A stretch of 64,000 nucleotides of DNA. Source: Comamonas koreensis. Its GTDB lineage: Bacteria > Pseudomonadota > Gammaproteobacteria > Burkholderiales > Burkholderiaceae_C. Of this stretch, positions 1 to 8,794 are shown one piece after another. The position numbers were made by a program, and so were the translations under genes. Location: assembly GCF_014076495.1 (NCBI RefSeq), contig NZ_CP043575.1, forward strand, positions 3,782,001 to 3,846,000. Direction: 5' to 3'. The notes beneath the pieces are model-generated. The model had not been told where the DNA came from and searched no databases. It saw nothing but the letters and a program-made list of their open reading frames with translations. Each line of letters begins with the position of its first letter. Position 1 is the first letter of the stretch.

Positions 1-79
1 CAGCGGGGGTGTGGTCTGCTGCGGCCGATGCGGGTACCGAACTGCGCGCGGCGTTGGGGTTCAGGGTGAGTTCAGACAT
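1..79 (-). CDS. ABC transporter permease, N-terminus only (cut by window edge)
   Basis: Only the first 26 codons are in the window, starting MSELTLNPNAARSS and running off the left edge. The ATG at 79 lies 21 bases after the stop of the ATPase gene on the same strand, preceded by a purine-rich stretch (AAGGAACACACC). In SsuABC/TauABC-type operons the gene after the ATPase is normally the BPD_transp_1 permease, and these often begin with a polar, Ala/Pro-rich cytoplasmic tail like this one. The permease call rests on gene order alone; no membrane helix is visible here. Confidence 0.55.
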   Translation of the reverse strand, partial: MSELTLNPNAARSSVPASAAADHTPA

Positions 80-99
80 GGTGTGTTCCTTGCCTTGGT

Positions 100-960
100 T
101 TACTGGATATGGACTTCTTCGCGCAGGTCATCCCAGATGCGCTTGGACAGGTCGATGAACTGCGGGTCGTAGCGCACCTCGCTCATCACGCGGGGGCGCG
201 GCAGGTCGATCTCGTAGACGCGCTTCAAGGTGGCAGGGCGGGCTGTCAGCACAAACACGCGGTCGGCCAGCGCAATGGCTTCCTCCAAATCATGGGTCAC
301 AAACACCACCGAGCCGCCGGACGCCGACCACAGGCGCAGCAGCTCGTCCTGCATCAGGGTGCGGGTCTGCATGTCCAACGCCGAGAAGGGCTCGTCCATC
401 AGCAGGATTTCTGGCTGGTTGATAAAGGTCTGCGCCAGCGCCACGCGCTTGCGCATGCCGCCCGAGAGCTGGTGCGGGTAGTGGTTGCCAAAGTTGGCCA
501 GGCCCACGCGGTGGATCCACTCATCGGCGAGCTTGAGCGCCTGCGCACGCGGCGTGCCGCGAAAGATGGGGCCGGCGGCCACGTTGTCGCGCACCGATTT
601 CCAGGGGAAGACGGCATCGGCCTGGAACACAAAGCCGATGCGCGGATCGATCTGCTCTACCTTCTTGCCCATCACGCGCACCTCACCCACTGTCGGCTGC
701 AGCAGGCTGGTGATCAGGTTCAAGGTGGTGGATTTGCCGCTGCCGGTGGGGCCGACGATGGCGATGAATTCGCCCCTGGCCACCGACATCGAAAAATTGC
801 GCAGCGCGAGGGTCGCTGTGCCATCTGGCGCAATAAAGCGCAGCGACACCTTGTCGAATTCAATGGCCGCATCGGCTGGGGGTGCAGAGGTTGCAGCATT
901 TTTGGGCTGCAGAGAACTGGACGGCGCCTGGCTGGCAACCGCCTGGGTGGCATAGGACAT
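100..960 (-). CDS. ABC transporter ATP-binding protein, nitrate/sulfonate/taurine type
   Basis: This 286-residue protein is the ATPase of an importer of the SsuB/TauB/NrtD class and would act at the inner face of the membrane. Walker A (GPTGSGKST) is at residues 70-78. The signature LSGGMRKRVALAQ, Walker B with MDEPFSALD, and the switch histidine in VTHDLEEA follow in order. The first 33 residues are a low-complexity Ala/Ser/Pro extension; the domain proper starts near IEFDKVSLRF. It sits between the substrate-binding protein gene (73 bases upstream) and the permease gene (21 bases downstream), all on minus, as one operon. The class is clear; the substrate cannot be read from the ATPase. Confidence 0.92.
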   Translation of the reverse strand: MSYATQAVASQAPSSSLQPKNAATSAPPADAAIEFDKVSLRFIAPDGTATLALRNFSMSVARGEFIAIVGPTGSGKSTTLNLITSLLQPTVGEVRVMGKKVEQIDPRIGFVFQADAVFPWKSVRDNVAAGPIFRGTPRAQALKLADEWIHRVGLANFGNHYPHQLSGGMRKRVALAQTFINQPEILLMDEPFSALDMQTRTLMQDELLRLWSASGGSVVFVTHDLEEAIALADRVFVLTARPATLKRVYEIDLPRPRVMSEVRYDPQFIDLSKRIWDDLREEVHIQ

Positions 961-1033
961 GGTGGTCTTCCCTGTGGGTGTGAATTGCGGGCAGCACGGC
1001 CTGGCCGCGCTGCTGGGCGGCTTGCGCCGCTTT

Positions 1034-2056
1034 TTACTTGGCGCTCAAGTAGGCGTTGGAATAGGTCTTGGCCAGGTCAATGTGCGCGCTCTTCACATTG
1101 GGCTTGTAGGCCGACAAAACCTTGAGCACGGTCTCTGGGCCGCCTTCGGGCATCTTGCCGTCCTTGGTGTACATCGGCAGCGAGGCCTTCAGCGCCGCCA
1201 CATACAGCTCCTTGTCATTGCCGTAGTAGTCCTTGGGCATCTTGTCGGCAATCTCTTCGGCGCTATGGCTGCTGATGTACTGCATGGTCTTGCCAAAGGC
1301 GCGCGCCAGCTTGGCGGCCTGGTCCTTGTGGCTGGCGGCCCATTCGTTGCGCACATACAGGCTGGCGGCAGGGTAGAGGCCGCCCAGTGCGGCCTGGGTG
1401 CCCTCTTCGCTGCGCATATCCACCAGCACCTTGGCGTCGCCGGTCTTGAGCATTTGCGACACGGTCGGCTCGGTGGTCATGCCGGCCTGGATGCGGTCCT
1501 GCTTCATGCCGGCGATAAAGGAGTTGCCAGCGCCCACGGGCAGCAGCGAGTAGTCCTTGCTGGCCACGCCTTCCTTGTCGACCAGGTAGCGGGTGAGGAA
1601 CTCGGTGGAAGAGCCCAGGCCGGTGACGCCCAGGGTCTTGCCCTTGGCATCGGCCATTGATTTGAAGCCGCCTGCCGCTGCCTTGGTGGACACCAGTTCC
1701 ACCTCACCGGGCACCTTGCAGAACACCGCAATGGCCTGGATCTCCTTGCCCTTGGCCTGCAGGTCGATGGTGTGGTCGTAGAAACCCACCACGCCTTGCA
1801 CGGCACCGGCGATCAGCTGGTTTTCTGCATCCACGCCGGCAGGCTGCGATTGCAGCTCGACCTTCAGGCCCTCTTCCTTGAAGTAGCCCAGCGACTCGGC
1901 CAGCTTGGCGGGCAGGTAGATGATCTTGTTGATGCCGCCCACCATGATGGTGACGGTGTCGTCTGCCGCCTGGGCAGCCGTGCTGGCCATGCAGCAGACA
2001 GCAGCAGCGGCGATGGCTGCCAGGGCATGGCGGCGGGTAGCGTGGAACTTGGTCAT
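1034..2056 (-). CDS. ABC transporter substrate-binding protein, NMT1/SsuA-like
   Basis: A 340-residue periplasmic receptor that delivers a small organic ligand to the ATPase/permease encoded just downstream. It has a signal peptide (positively charged start with RRHALAAIAAAAVCCM, cleavage probably after AQA near residue 30) and the family pattern of the first lobe: ligand-loop start TIMVGGINKIIYLPAKLAESLGYFKEEG, then QLIAGAVQGVVGFYDHTIDLQAKG. The ATG at 2056 has AAGGAG 8 bases upstream. It is the first gene of the minus-strand operon and faces the two-component genes that start at 2246. Relatives bind sulfonates, taurine, nitrate, aromatic sulfonates or thiamine precursors, and I cannot choose among them. 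Confidence 0.9.
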   Translation of the reverse strand: MTKFHATRRHALAAIAAAAVCCMASTAAQAADDTVTIMVGGINKIIYLPAKLAESLGYFKEEGLKVELQSQPAGVDAENQLIAGAVQGVVGFYDHTIDLQAKGKEIQAIAVFCKVPGEVELVSTKAAAGGFKSMADAKGKTLGVTGLGSSTEFLTRYLVDKEGVASKDYSLLPVGAGNSFIAGMKQDRIQAGMTTEPTVSQMLKTGDAKVLVDMRSEEGTQAALGGLYPAASLYVRNEWAASHKDQAAKLARAFGKTMQYISSHSAEEIADKMPKDYYGNDKELYVAALKASLPMYTKDGKMPEGGPETVLKVLSAYKPNVKSAHIDLAKTYSNAYLSAK

Positions 2057-2245
2057 GCAGTGTCTCCTTGAAGTTGTGGTCCTGGCATCTGCAGTGGTGG
2101 CTCCCCGAGCTGGGCGACCGCATAATGCACCGGATAGGAACAGAGTCTAGAAACTGCACCCTTTCAGTGCGCTTTCGCTGCACTGCAGCATTTTTAGTGG
2201 TTATCCCTGATCTATTTGCGGGCGCCCGGCGTCCCACCTCCTCCG

Positions 2246-2926
2246 ATGAAGATCCTTCTGGTCGAAGACAACCTGGAACTGGCCCAGTCCCTGGCCGAGC
2301 TGCTGCGCCAGCATGCTTTTGTGGTGGACCATGTGGACCGTGGCGATGCGGCTGACCAGCTGCTGAGCCAATCGCACTACGACTTGCTGCTGCTGGACCT
2401 GAACCTGCCCCAACTGAGCGGCAAGGCCTTGCTGCGCCGCCTGCGTGAGCGGGGGGACAGCCTGCCGGTGATTGTGCTGACGGCCAGCGATTCGCTCGAC
2501 CAGAAGGTGCTGTGCCTGGAAATTGGCGCCGATGACTACCTGGTCAAACCGGTGGAGGTGCGCGAGTTGCTGGCCCGCATGCAGGCCATTGCGCGGCGCC
2601 AGATGCCCGGGCGCGAAAACCAGGTGCGCTGCGGCAACCTGCAGTTGGACTTGCGCACGCGCCTGTTCAGCGTGGCGGGCGAAGAGCTGGCCCTGCCCCC
2701 GCGCGAGCGCAGTGTGCTCGAAGCGCTGATGCTGCAAAACGGCAGCGCCCTGCCCAAGCAGCGGCTGATGGATGTGATCTACGGCATGGACGAAGAGGCC
2801 AGCGCCGATGCGGTGGACCTGTATGTGCACCGCCTGCGCAAGAAGCTGCAGGCCAGCGACACCACCATCATGACCTTGCGCGGCGTGGGCTACCTGCTCA
2901 AGCAAAAACTGGCCGGCGGGGACTGA
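2246..2926 (+). CDS. OmpR-family response regulator, TctD-like
   Basis: A 226-residue cytoplasmic transcription factor with an N-terminal receiver and a C-terminal winged helix. The acidic pocket (VEDN, residues 7-9), phospho-acceptor Asp51 (LLLLDLNLPQ) and the Lys of LVKPVE are present. The C-terminal part carries the OmpR DNA-binding pattern ending in IMTLRGVGYLLK. The ATG at 2246 starts at the usual MKILLVEDN; an upstream TTG in frame at 2216 would add ten atypical residues. The sensor kinase gene begins directly after its stop (TGA then ATG). TctD-type regulators usually control carboxylate uptake; here the divergent neighbour is an NMT1-type ABC importer, a plausible target by position only. 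Confidence 0.93.
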   Translation: MKILLVEDNLELAQSLAELLRQHAFVVDHVDRGDAADQLLSQSHYDLLLLDLNLPQLSGKALLRRLRERGDSLPVIVLTASDSLDQKVLCLEIGADDYLVKPVEVRELLARMQAIARRQMPGRENQVRCGNLQLDLRTRLFSVAGEELALPPRERSVLEALMLQNGSALPKQRLMDVIYGMDEEASADAVDLYVHRLRKKLQASDTTIMTLRGVGYLLKQKLAGGD

Positions 2927-4414
2927 ATGCTGCACAGCCTGCGCGCACGCCTGGCCCTGTGGCTGCTGCTGCCGCTGGCGGTGCTGGTGGGCCTGTGCGG
3001 CTGGTTTGCCCATGAGCACGCCGAGGACGCGGCCGACTATGTGCAGGACCATGACCTGCTGTCCTCGGCCAAGATCCTGGCTGACCGCCTGATCTGGGAA
3101 GACGGCGATGTGCGCGCCAGCGTGCCGCCGTCGGCGCTCAGCCTGTTCATGTCACCGGCGCGCGACCATGTCTACCTGAGCGTGATGGATGCGCAAGGCC
3201 AGTTGCTGGCGGGCCAGCAGAATTTTCCGCAGCCGCCAAAGCTGCAGCTGAGCGGCAGCGACAACGCCCAGTGGTATGACGCCGTCTGGCAAGGCCAGCC
3301 GATCCGCGCCGTCATCACGCGCCGGGCTATGTACGACGTGGCGGGCGCGCGCGAGATCACCATCCTGGTTGGCAAAACCACGCACAGCCGCGACAACATG
3401 GTGCAGACCTTGTGGTGGCCGACGATGGAATACCTGCTCTGGGCACTGGCCGTGGCCGTGCTGGTGAGCGCCACCGCCTTGACCCTGGAGCTGCGCGCGC
3501 TGCTGCGCATGGCGCGCCAGCTGGCCGAGCGCCCGGCCCGGGATCTGGATTTTCACCTCGACTCGCGCCAGATTCACCAGGAGCTGCGGCCGCTGACCGA
3601 GACCGTCAACCAGTTCGCCCGCACCATCCGCGCCCAGGTCGCGCGCCAGCGCCAGTTCATCTCGGATGCAGCGCACCAGCTGCGCACGCCGCTGGCCATC
3701 CAGGCCCATACCTTGGAGCAGGCGCTGGGCCAGACGCCTGCCGAGCTGGCCGCCCTCTCGGTCGCGCAGCGCCTGGCCGTGCTGCAGCGGCTGCAGCGCA
3801 GCAACCAGCAGTTGCTCAATGTGGCCAACCAGCTGCTCACCCTGGCGCAGGCCGAGGCTGGCAGCGCCGCGCATGCCGCCCAAGCGCCGCAGTGGCTGGA
3901 CCTGCGCGCACTGTGCCTGCAGTGCCTGGAAGCCTTGGCGCCAGCGGCCGACCTCAAGCAGATCGACCTGGGCTGGGAGGAAAGCGAAGCGCCTGCTGTT
4001 GCAGCAGCAGATGCTGGCAAGCCCTCAGCCGATGCACATGCGTTTTCGCTGTATACCAGCAGCCGTCTGTTGCCCGAGCTGATTGCCAACCTGGTGGACA
4101 ACGCGATCCGCTACACGCCGCCGCAAGGCCAGGTGACCTTGGGCCTGGAGGCCAGCGCCGACAGCCTGCTGTTGTGGGTGCAAGACAATGGCCCGGGCAT
4201 ACCCGCGCAAAGCCGCGATCGGGTGCTGGAGCGTTTTTACCGCCTGACCAACGACACGCCTGGCACCGGCCTGGGGCTGGCGATTGTGCAGGAGGTGGCA
4301 CGCGCAACGGGCGCCCACCTGCAACTGGCCGATGCCCAGCAGCGCTGTACGCCACCCTTTGGCCCGGGCCTGCGCATCAGCGTGCGTTTTGCGCGAACGG
4401 CAGGCCAGGACTAA
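2927..4414 (+). CDS. Sensor histidine kinase, TctE-like
   Basis: A 495-residue membrane kinase partner of the preceding response regulator. There is a transmembrane helix at about residues 8-26, a periplasmic sensor region of the 2CSK_N kind to about residue 160, and a second helix near MEYLLWALAVAVLVSATAL. A HAMP-like linker follows, then the H-box with His250 (FISDAAHQLRTPL). The ATPase domain has its N-box (ELIANLVDNAIRYT) and G-boxes (DNGPGIP, GTGLGLAI). The gene abuts its regulator with no gap. Its stop overlaps by a few bases the stop of the convergent LysR-type gene. The signal sensed is unknown. Confidence 0.93.
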   Translation: MLHSLRARLALWLLLPLAVLVGLCGWFAHEHAEDAADYVQDHDLLSSAKILADRLIWEDGDVRASVPPSALSLFMSPARDHVYLSVMDAQGQLLAGQQNFPQPPKLQLSGSDNAQWYDAVWQGQPIRAVITRRAMYDVAGAREITILVGKTTHSRDNMVQTLWWPTMEYLLWALAVAVLVSATALTLELRALLRMARQLAERPARDLDFHLDSRQIHQELRPLTETVNQFARTIRAQVARQRQFISDAAHQLRTPLAIQAHTLEQALGQTPAELAALSVAQRLAVLQRLQRSNQQLLNVANQLLTLAQAEAGSAAHAAQAPQWLDLRALCLQCLEALAPAADLKQIDLGWEESEAPAVAAADAGKPSADAHAFSLYTSSRLLPELIANLVDNAIRYTPPQGQVTLGLEASADSLLLWVQDNGPGIPAQSRDRVLERFYRLTNDTPGTGLGLAIVQEVARATGAHLQLADAQQRCTPPFGPGLRISVRFARTAGQD

Positions 4415-5340
4415 GCCAGGAGAGGTGTCGTGGCGAGTGTGGCGGCCGGTGTGGCAGCACCAGGCTGGCGCGCCAGCGCGATAAAGGCGCGCACATAGTC
4501 GATGGCCGTATCCGATTCGCGCGCCCCCAGAAAGATCTGCTTGGCAATGCCGCGCGGGCCCAGCCGCACGGGCACCACGTCCATCTTGGCAGCGTACTCC
4601 TCCACCAGCCAGCGCGGCAGCGCCGCCACGCCCCGGCCGCTGGCGACCATCTGCACCATGATGTCGGTGGTCTCGATGGTCTTGTGGCGCCGGGGCGTGA
4701 TGCCGGCGGGCAGCAGGAACTGGTTGTAGATGTCGAGCCGCTCGATATCGACCGGGTAGCTGACCAGCACCTCTTGCGCGAGCTGCTGGGGCTTCACATA
4801 GGCGGCAGATGCCAGCGCATGGCCCCGGGGCACGACCAGCACCTGCTCGTAGTCAAACACCGGCTCAAACTGCAGCCCGGGTTTGAACAGCGGGTCGGGC
4901 GTGACCAGCAGGTCGATCTCATAGCCAAACAGCGCGCCGATACCGCCGAACTGGAATTTCTGCTTCACATCCACCTCCACATCGGGCCAGGCGGCCAGGT
5001 AGGGCGAGACGACCTTGAGCAGCCACTGGTAGCAGGGGTGGCATTCCATGCCGATGCGCAGCGCGCCGCGCTCGCCCTGGGCAAACTGGCCCAGGCGCTC
5101 TTCGGCCAGGTCCAGCTGCGGCAGCACGCGGTTGGCCACCGCCAGCAGGTACTGGCCGGCCTGCGTCAGCCGCAGGCTGCGGCCTTCGCGCAGCCATACC
5201 TCCGTGCCCAGCTGGTGCTCCAGCTTTTTCATGCTGTGGCTCAGCGCCGATTGGCTGAGATGGAGCACGCTGGCAGCGGCGGTGAGCGAGCCCTGCTTTT
5301 CGACCTGCTGGACGATGCTGAGGTGGATACGTTCCAACAT
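4411..5340 (-). CDS. metR: LysR-family regulator, MetR-like
   Basis: A 309-residue transcription factor. The N-terminal helix-turn-helix (SLTAAASVLHLSQSALSHSMKKLE, split around residues 18-41) and effector domain match MetR. The segment after the linker, RIGMECHPCYQWLL, corresponds to the RIAIECHSCIQWL region of Escherichia coli MetR, whose co-inducer is homocysteine. It is divergent from mesX/mesD, and a perfect MetR-type box (TGAA-N5-TTCA) lies 6-18 bases upstream of its own ATG. Control of the neighbouring methionine synthase genes and of itself is therefore likely. The assignment combines sequence resemblance recalled from MetR with gene context. Confidence 0.82.
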   Translation of the reverse strand: MLERIHLSIVQQVEKQGSLTAAASVLHLSQSALSHSMKKLEHQLGTEVWLREGRSLRLTQAGQYLLAVANRVLPQLDLAEERLGQFAQGERGALRIGMECHPCYQWLLKVVSPYLAAWPDVEVDVKQKFQFGGIGALFGYEIDLLVTPDPLFKPGLQFEPVFDYEQVLVVPRGHALASAAYVKPQQLAQEVLVSYPVDIERLDIYNQFLLPAGITPRRHKTIETTDIMVQMVASGRGVAALPRWLVEEYAAKMDVVPVRLGPRGIAKQIFLGARESDTAIDYVRAFIALARQPGAATPAATLATTPLLA

Positions 5341-5345
5341 TCAAA

Positions 5346-5358
5346 TGAACCACATTCA
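5346..5358. promoter_or_regulatory. MetR-type operator (TGAA-N5-TTCA)
   Basis: The sequence TGAACCACATTCA is an exact match to the MetR consensus TGAANNNNNTTCA. It sits in the 142-base gap between the divergent metR-like gene and mesX, immediately upstream of the metR-like start. A second palindrome, TTCATGAA, is at 5386-5393 nearer to mesX and may be a half-occupied or second site. Confidence 0.7.
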
Positions 5359-5482
5359 TGGATTTATGAGATAAAACCATTTTACTTCATGAATAACCCG
5401 CTCTAACATCCGGCCCATCGACCTGAGCAGCGTGCTATGCCCAAGGCAGCTCAGGTCCCCTGCATTCAATGATCGGACCCCC

Positions 5483-6466
5483 ATGAGCAGCGACATCAGC
5501 TTCACCCTCCAGCGCCTGCGCTTTGACGAGCACTACCAGCCCTCCGGCAGCACACGCATCACCACCAACTTTGCCAACCTGGCCCGGGGCCAGAGCCGGC
5601 AGCAGAACCTGCGCAACACCTTGCGGATGATCGACAACCGCTTCAACGAGCTGGCCCATTGGGACAACCCCAGCGCTGACCGCTATGCGGTGGAGCTGGA
5701 CATCGTCACGGTAGCGATGCAACTGGGCGCGCAGCGCAACCAGGAGGCCTTTCCACTGATCGAGATGCTGCAGACGCATATCCTCGACAAGCAGACGGGC
5801 CAGCGCAGTGCCGGCATTGTGGGCAACAACTTCTCGTCCTATGTGCGCGACTACGACTTCAGCGTGCTGCTGCCGGCGCACAACCTGGACCGGGCCGGCT
5901 TCAGCACCCCGGCGCATTTTGGCGAGCTGCATGGCAAGCTGTTCAAGGCTTTTGCGGGCTCCAGCACCTACCGCGACAACTTCAGCAAGCCGCCGGTGAT
6001 CTGCATCAGCGCATCGACCAGCAAGGTCTACCAGCGCAGCGGCAACCAGCACCCGGTGCTGGGCATCGAGTACCAGCAAAACGAGCTGTCGTCGACCGAC
6101 CAGTACTTTGCCAAGATGGGGATGCAGGTGCGCTTTTTCATGCCCGCCAACAGCGTTGCGCCGCTGGCCTTTTACTTTGATGGCGACCTGCTGGGCGACT
6201 ACAGCAGCCTGGAGCTGATTGCCACCATCAGCACGATGGAGACCTTCCAGAAGATCTACCGCCCGGAGATCTACAACGCCAATGCCGCCGCCGGCGCGCG
6301 TTACCAGCCGAGCCTGAAGCACGAGGATTACTCGCTGACGCAGATCGTCTATGACCGCGAAGAGCGCAGCCAGCTGGCCATCCAACAAGGCCGGTTTGCC
6401 GAGGAGCATTTCATCAAGCCCTACCAGGGTGTTCTGCAAGCCTGGGCGGCCCAGGCCAGCGTTTGA
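5483..6466 (+). CDS. mesX: MesX (DUF1852), partner of the MesD methionine synthase
   Basis: A 327-residue protein of family DUF1852, starting MSSDISFTLQRLRFDEHY. Proteins of this family are found next to MesD-type methionine synthases and are required with them for methionine synthesis from homocysteine without folate, probably through an oxygen-dependent step. The ATG at 5483 is preferred over an in-frame ATG at 5432, which would overlap the promoter region. It is followed 122 bases later by mesD and controlled from a region with a MetR box. I recognise the family from sequence and context; no catalytic motif can be named with certainty. Confidence 0.8.
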   Translation: MSSDISFTLQRLRFDEHYQPSGSTRITTNFANLARGQSRQQNLRNTLRMIDNRFNELAHWDNPSADRYAVELDIVTVAMQLGAQRNQEAFPLIEMLQTHILDKQTGQRSAGIVGNNFSSYVRDYDFSVLLPAHNLDRAGFSTPAHFGELHGKLFKAFAGSSTYRDNFSKPPVICISASTSKVYQRSGNQHPVLGIEYQQNELSSTDQYFAKMGMQVRFFMPANSVAPLAFYFDGDLLGDYSSLELIATISTMETFQKIYRPEIYNANAAAGARYQPSLKHEDYSLTQIVYDREERSQLAIQQGRFAEEHFIKPYQGVLQAWAAQASV

Positions 6467-6588
6467 CCACTTCCAGACTGGCATTGCTGCTTGCGCGCAT
6501 GTCACCTACGCAACCCCCTTGTGCAGCGGCGTGCGCACAATGCCTTGCACGCCAACCTGCCCCCCATATTTGAAAAAGGAAATCTCTG

Positions 6589-7614
6589 ATGTTTGAAACC
6601 TCCATTGCCGGCAGTCTGCCCAAACCCGCCTGGCTGGCCGAAACCAACAAGCTCTGGCCCCAGTGGATGGCAGAAGGCGATGCACTGCGCCAAGCCAAGG
6701 CCGATGCGACCTTGCTGTGGATCAAGGCCCAGGAGGACGCCGGTCTGGACATCGTGGGCGACGGCGAGCAGGCGCGCCAGCACTTTGTGCATGGCTTTCT
6801 GGAGCAGGTCGAAGGCATCGACTTCGACAACAAGGTGAAGATGGGCATCCGCGACAACCGCTACGACGCGATGGTGCCGCAGGTGGTAGCCGCCCTGCGC
6901 CTCAAGGGCCGTGTGCATGCGTTTGAAGCGCAGCTGACGCGCGCCCACACGAAGAAAAAGCTCAAGTTCACCCTGCCCGGCCCGATGACGATTGTGGACA
7001 CCGTGGCGGACCGCTTCTATGGCGACAAGGTAAAGATGGCCATGGCCTTTGCCGAGCTGCTGAACCAGGAAGCGCTGGCCCTGCAGGCCGATGGCGTGGA
7101 CATCATCCAGTTCGATGAACCGGCCTTTAACGTCTACATGAAGGACGCAGCGGACTGGGGCGTGCAGGCGCTCGAGCGCGCAGCGCAGGGCCTCAGCTGC
7201 ACCACCGCCGTGCACATCTGCTACGGCTACGGCATCAAGGCCAATACCGACTGGAAGAGCACGCTGGGCGACGAATGGCGCCAGTACGAGACGGTGTTCC
7301 CGGCGCTCGCGCGCAGCAGCATCGACCAGGTGAGCCTGGAGTGCATCCACTCCCATGTGCCGCCCGACCTGATGAAGCTGCTGGCCGGCAAGGATGTCAT
7401 GGTGGGGGTGATCGATGTGGCGAGCGACACCATCGAGACGCCCGAGGAAGTGGCCGACACCATTGCCCGCGCGCTGGAGTTTGTGCCCGCAGACCGCCTC
7501 TTCCCCTGCACCAACTGCGGCCTGGCACCGATGTCGCGCGATGTGGCCTGGGGCAAGCTCAAGGCACTGGCAGCGGGCACCCAGCTGGCCAAGGAGCGGC
7601 TGGCTGCTGCTTGA
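6589..7614 (+). CDS. mesD: MesD-type folate-independent methionine synthase (core-MetE)
   Basis: A 341-residue protein equivalent to the C-terminal catalytic barrel of MetE, without the N-terminal half (full MetE has about 750 residues). It starts MFETSIAGSLPKPAWL. Zinc-ligand candidates of the barrel are visible: HICYGYG (His and Cys), the acidic FDEPAF loop, and CTNCGLAPMS near the C-terminus. The reaction is methyl transfer to homocysteine giving methionine, with a donor other than methyl-folate in this subfamily. It follows the DUF1852 gene on the same strand, which is the diagnostic pairing for MesD. Confidence 0.85.
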   Translation: MFETSIAGSLPKPAWLAETNKLWPQWMAEGDALRQAKADATLLWIKAQEDAGLDIVGDGEQARQHFVHGFLEQVEGIDFDNKVKMGIRDNRYDAMVPQVVAALRLKGRVHAFEAQLTRAHTKKKLKFTLPGPMTIVDTVADRFYGDKVKMAMAFAELLNQEALALQADGVDIIQFDEPAFNVYMKDAADWGVQALERAAQGLSCTTAVHICYGYGIKANTDWKSTLGDEWRQYETVFPALARSSIDQVSLECIHSHVPPDLMKLLAGKDVMVGVIDVASDTIETPEEVADTIARALEFVPADRLFPCTNCGLAPMSRDVAWGKLKALAAGTQLAKERLAAA

Positions 7615-7652
7615 TACGCCTGCTTGATACGCCAGGCTTATGCACCAACCTA

Positions 7653-7673
7653 ACCCGGTCCAAACAACCGGGT
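7653..7673. terminator. Possible terminator hairpin after mesD
   Basis: A perfect 7-bp stem (ACCCGGT / ACCGGGT) with a 7-base loop lies between the convergent mesD and nitronate monooxygenase genes. It lacks a run of T on either side, so an intrinsic terminator is only a suggestion. Confidence 0.3.
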
Positions 7674-7700
7674 CGCCCTGACTGGGTCAGCTACTTTCAG

Positions 7701-8792
7701 CTACTGCACAAAGCCGCTCACCCGCCCCCAGGCCTGGTTCATCTCGGCCACCAGCAGGGTCATCTGCGCGGCGACCGTCGTGGGCGCCTTGATGCCAAAC
7801 ACACTCTGCCCGGCTGCTTCGTAGATCAGCTGGGCATTGTTGTGCTCGTGGATGGAGGCGAACACATCACCGGTCAGCGCCTGCTGCTGGGGCATTCCGA
7901 GCGGCGCGGGGGCATCGGCCTCGTCCCAGGCATCGATCCAGGCACTGCGCACCACGCGGCAAGGCTTGCCGCTGTGGGCGCGCGAGATGACGGTGTCTTC
8001 GCTGCTGCTGGCGATCAGCCGGTCCAGCAACGCAGCGGGCGTGTGGTTCTCTTGCGCGGCCATCCACAAGGTGCCCAGCCAGGCGCCCTGCGCGCCGCTG
8101 CAGATGCTGCCCAGCACCTGCGCACCGGTGGCGATGCCGCCAGCGGCCAGCACGGGCGTGTTCTGGGCCAGCTCCACTACCTGCGGCAGCAGCGACATGG
8201 TGCCCACGGTGCCGGTGTGGCCCCCCGCGTCATAGCCCTGGGCGACGAGCACATCCACGCCCATGTCCAGCGCCTTGCGCGCATGGCGCAGCGAGCCGAT
8301 CAGCGAGAACGTCAGCTTGCCTCTGCGCTTGGCCTCGGCAATCAGCTCGGCGCGCAGGCCGATGGCCGTTGCCACCGCGCATGCCTGGGAGTTCAGCACC
8401 GCATCGATCTGCGCCTGAAACAGTGCCTCCGAGCGCGCATGGGCGGTAAAAAAGCTGGGCTGGCTGGGCGGCTGGATGGCAAAACGCTCGCGCAGCCCGG
8501 CCACAAAGGCCACATGCGCGGGTGGCAGCGCTGCCTGCAGGCTTTGCGGATCGGCCTGCTCTGGCACATGGGCGGGCAGCATCAGGTCAATGCCATAGGG
8601 CAGACCCGCCAGACGCTGCTCCACATCGCGCACGATGGCCGGAATATCCTGCGGCGCATCACGCGCCAGCCCCAGCACGGGAAAGCCGCCGGCCTGGGCA
8701 ATGGCGACCACGACATCGGGCTCATGCGAGAAGCCAAAGATGGGATGCTGGATGCCCAGGCGCTGGCAAAGAGGTGTTTGAAACTGCGGCAT
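7701..8792 (-). CDS. Nitronate monooxygenase family flavoprotein
   Basis: A 363-residue TIM-barrel FMN enzyme of the 2-nitropropane dioxygenase / nitronate monooxygenase family. The N-terminus LGIQHPIFGFSHEPDVVVAI and the barrel segments VLVAQGYDAGGHTGTVGTMSLLPQVV and PVLAAGGIATGAQV are the FMN-phosphate binding regions. Members oxidise alkyl nitronates, but many act on other substrates such as enoyl compounds or quinones. The start codon lies 2 bases after the stop of the Bug receptor gene, so the two are co-transcribed with the acyl-CoA dehydrogenase upstream. The true substrate is not evident. Confidence 0.85.
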   Translation of the reverse strand: MPQFQTPLCQRLGIQHPIFGFSHEPDVVVAIAQAGGFPVLGLARDAPQDIPAIVRDVEQRLAGLPYGIDLMLPAHVPEQADPQSLQAALPPAHVAFVAGLRERFAIQPPSQPSFFTAHARSEALFQAQIDAVLNSQACAVATAIGLRAELIAEAKRRGKLTFSLIGSLRHARKALDMGVDVLVAQGYDAGGHTGTVGTMSLLPQVVELAQNTPVLAAGGIATGAQVLGSICSGAQGAWLGTLWMAAQENHTPAALLDRLIASSSEDTVISRAHSGKPCRVVRSAWIDAWDEADAPAPLGMPQQQALTGDVFASIHEHNNAQLIYEAAGQSVFGIKAPTTVAAQMTLLVAEMNQAWGRVSGFVQ

Positions 8793-8794
8793 GT

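Noticed and set aside
3412..5406. Very long plus-strand open frame (664 codons)
   Set aside because: A shadow frame made possible by high GC content. It crosses the sensor kinase in another frame and the LysR gene on the opposite strand.
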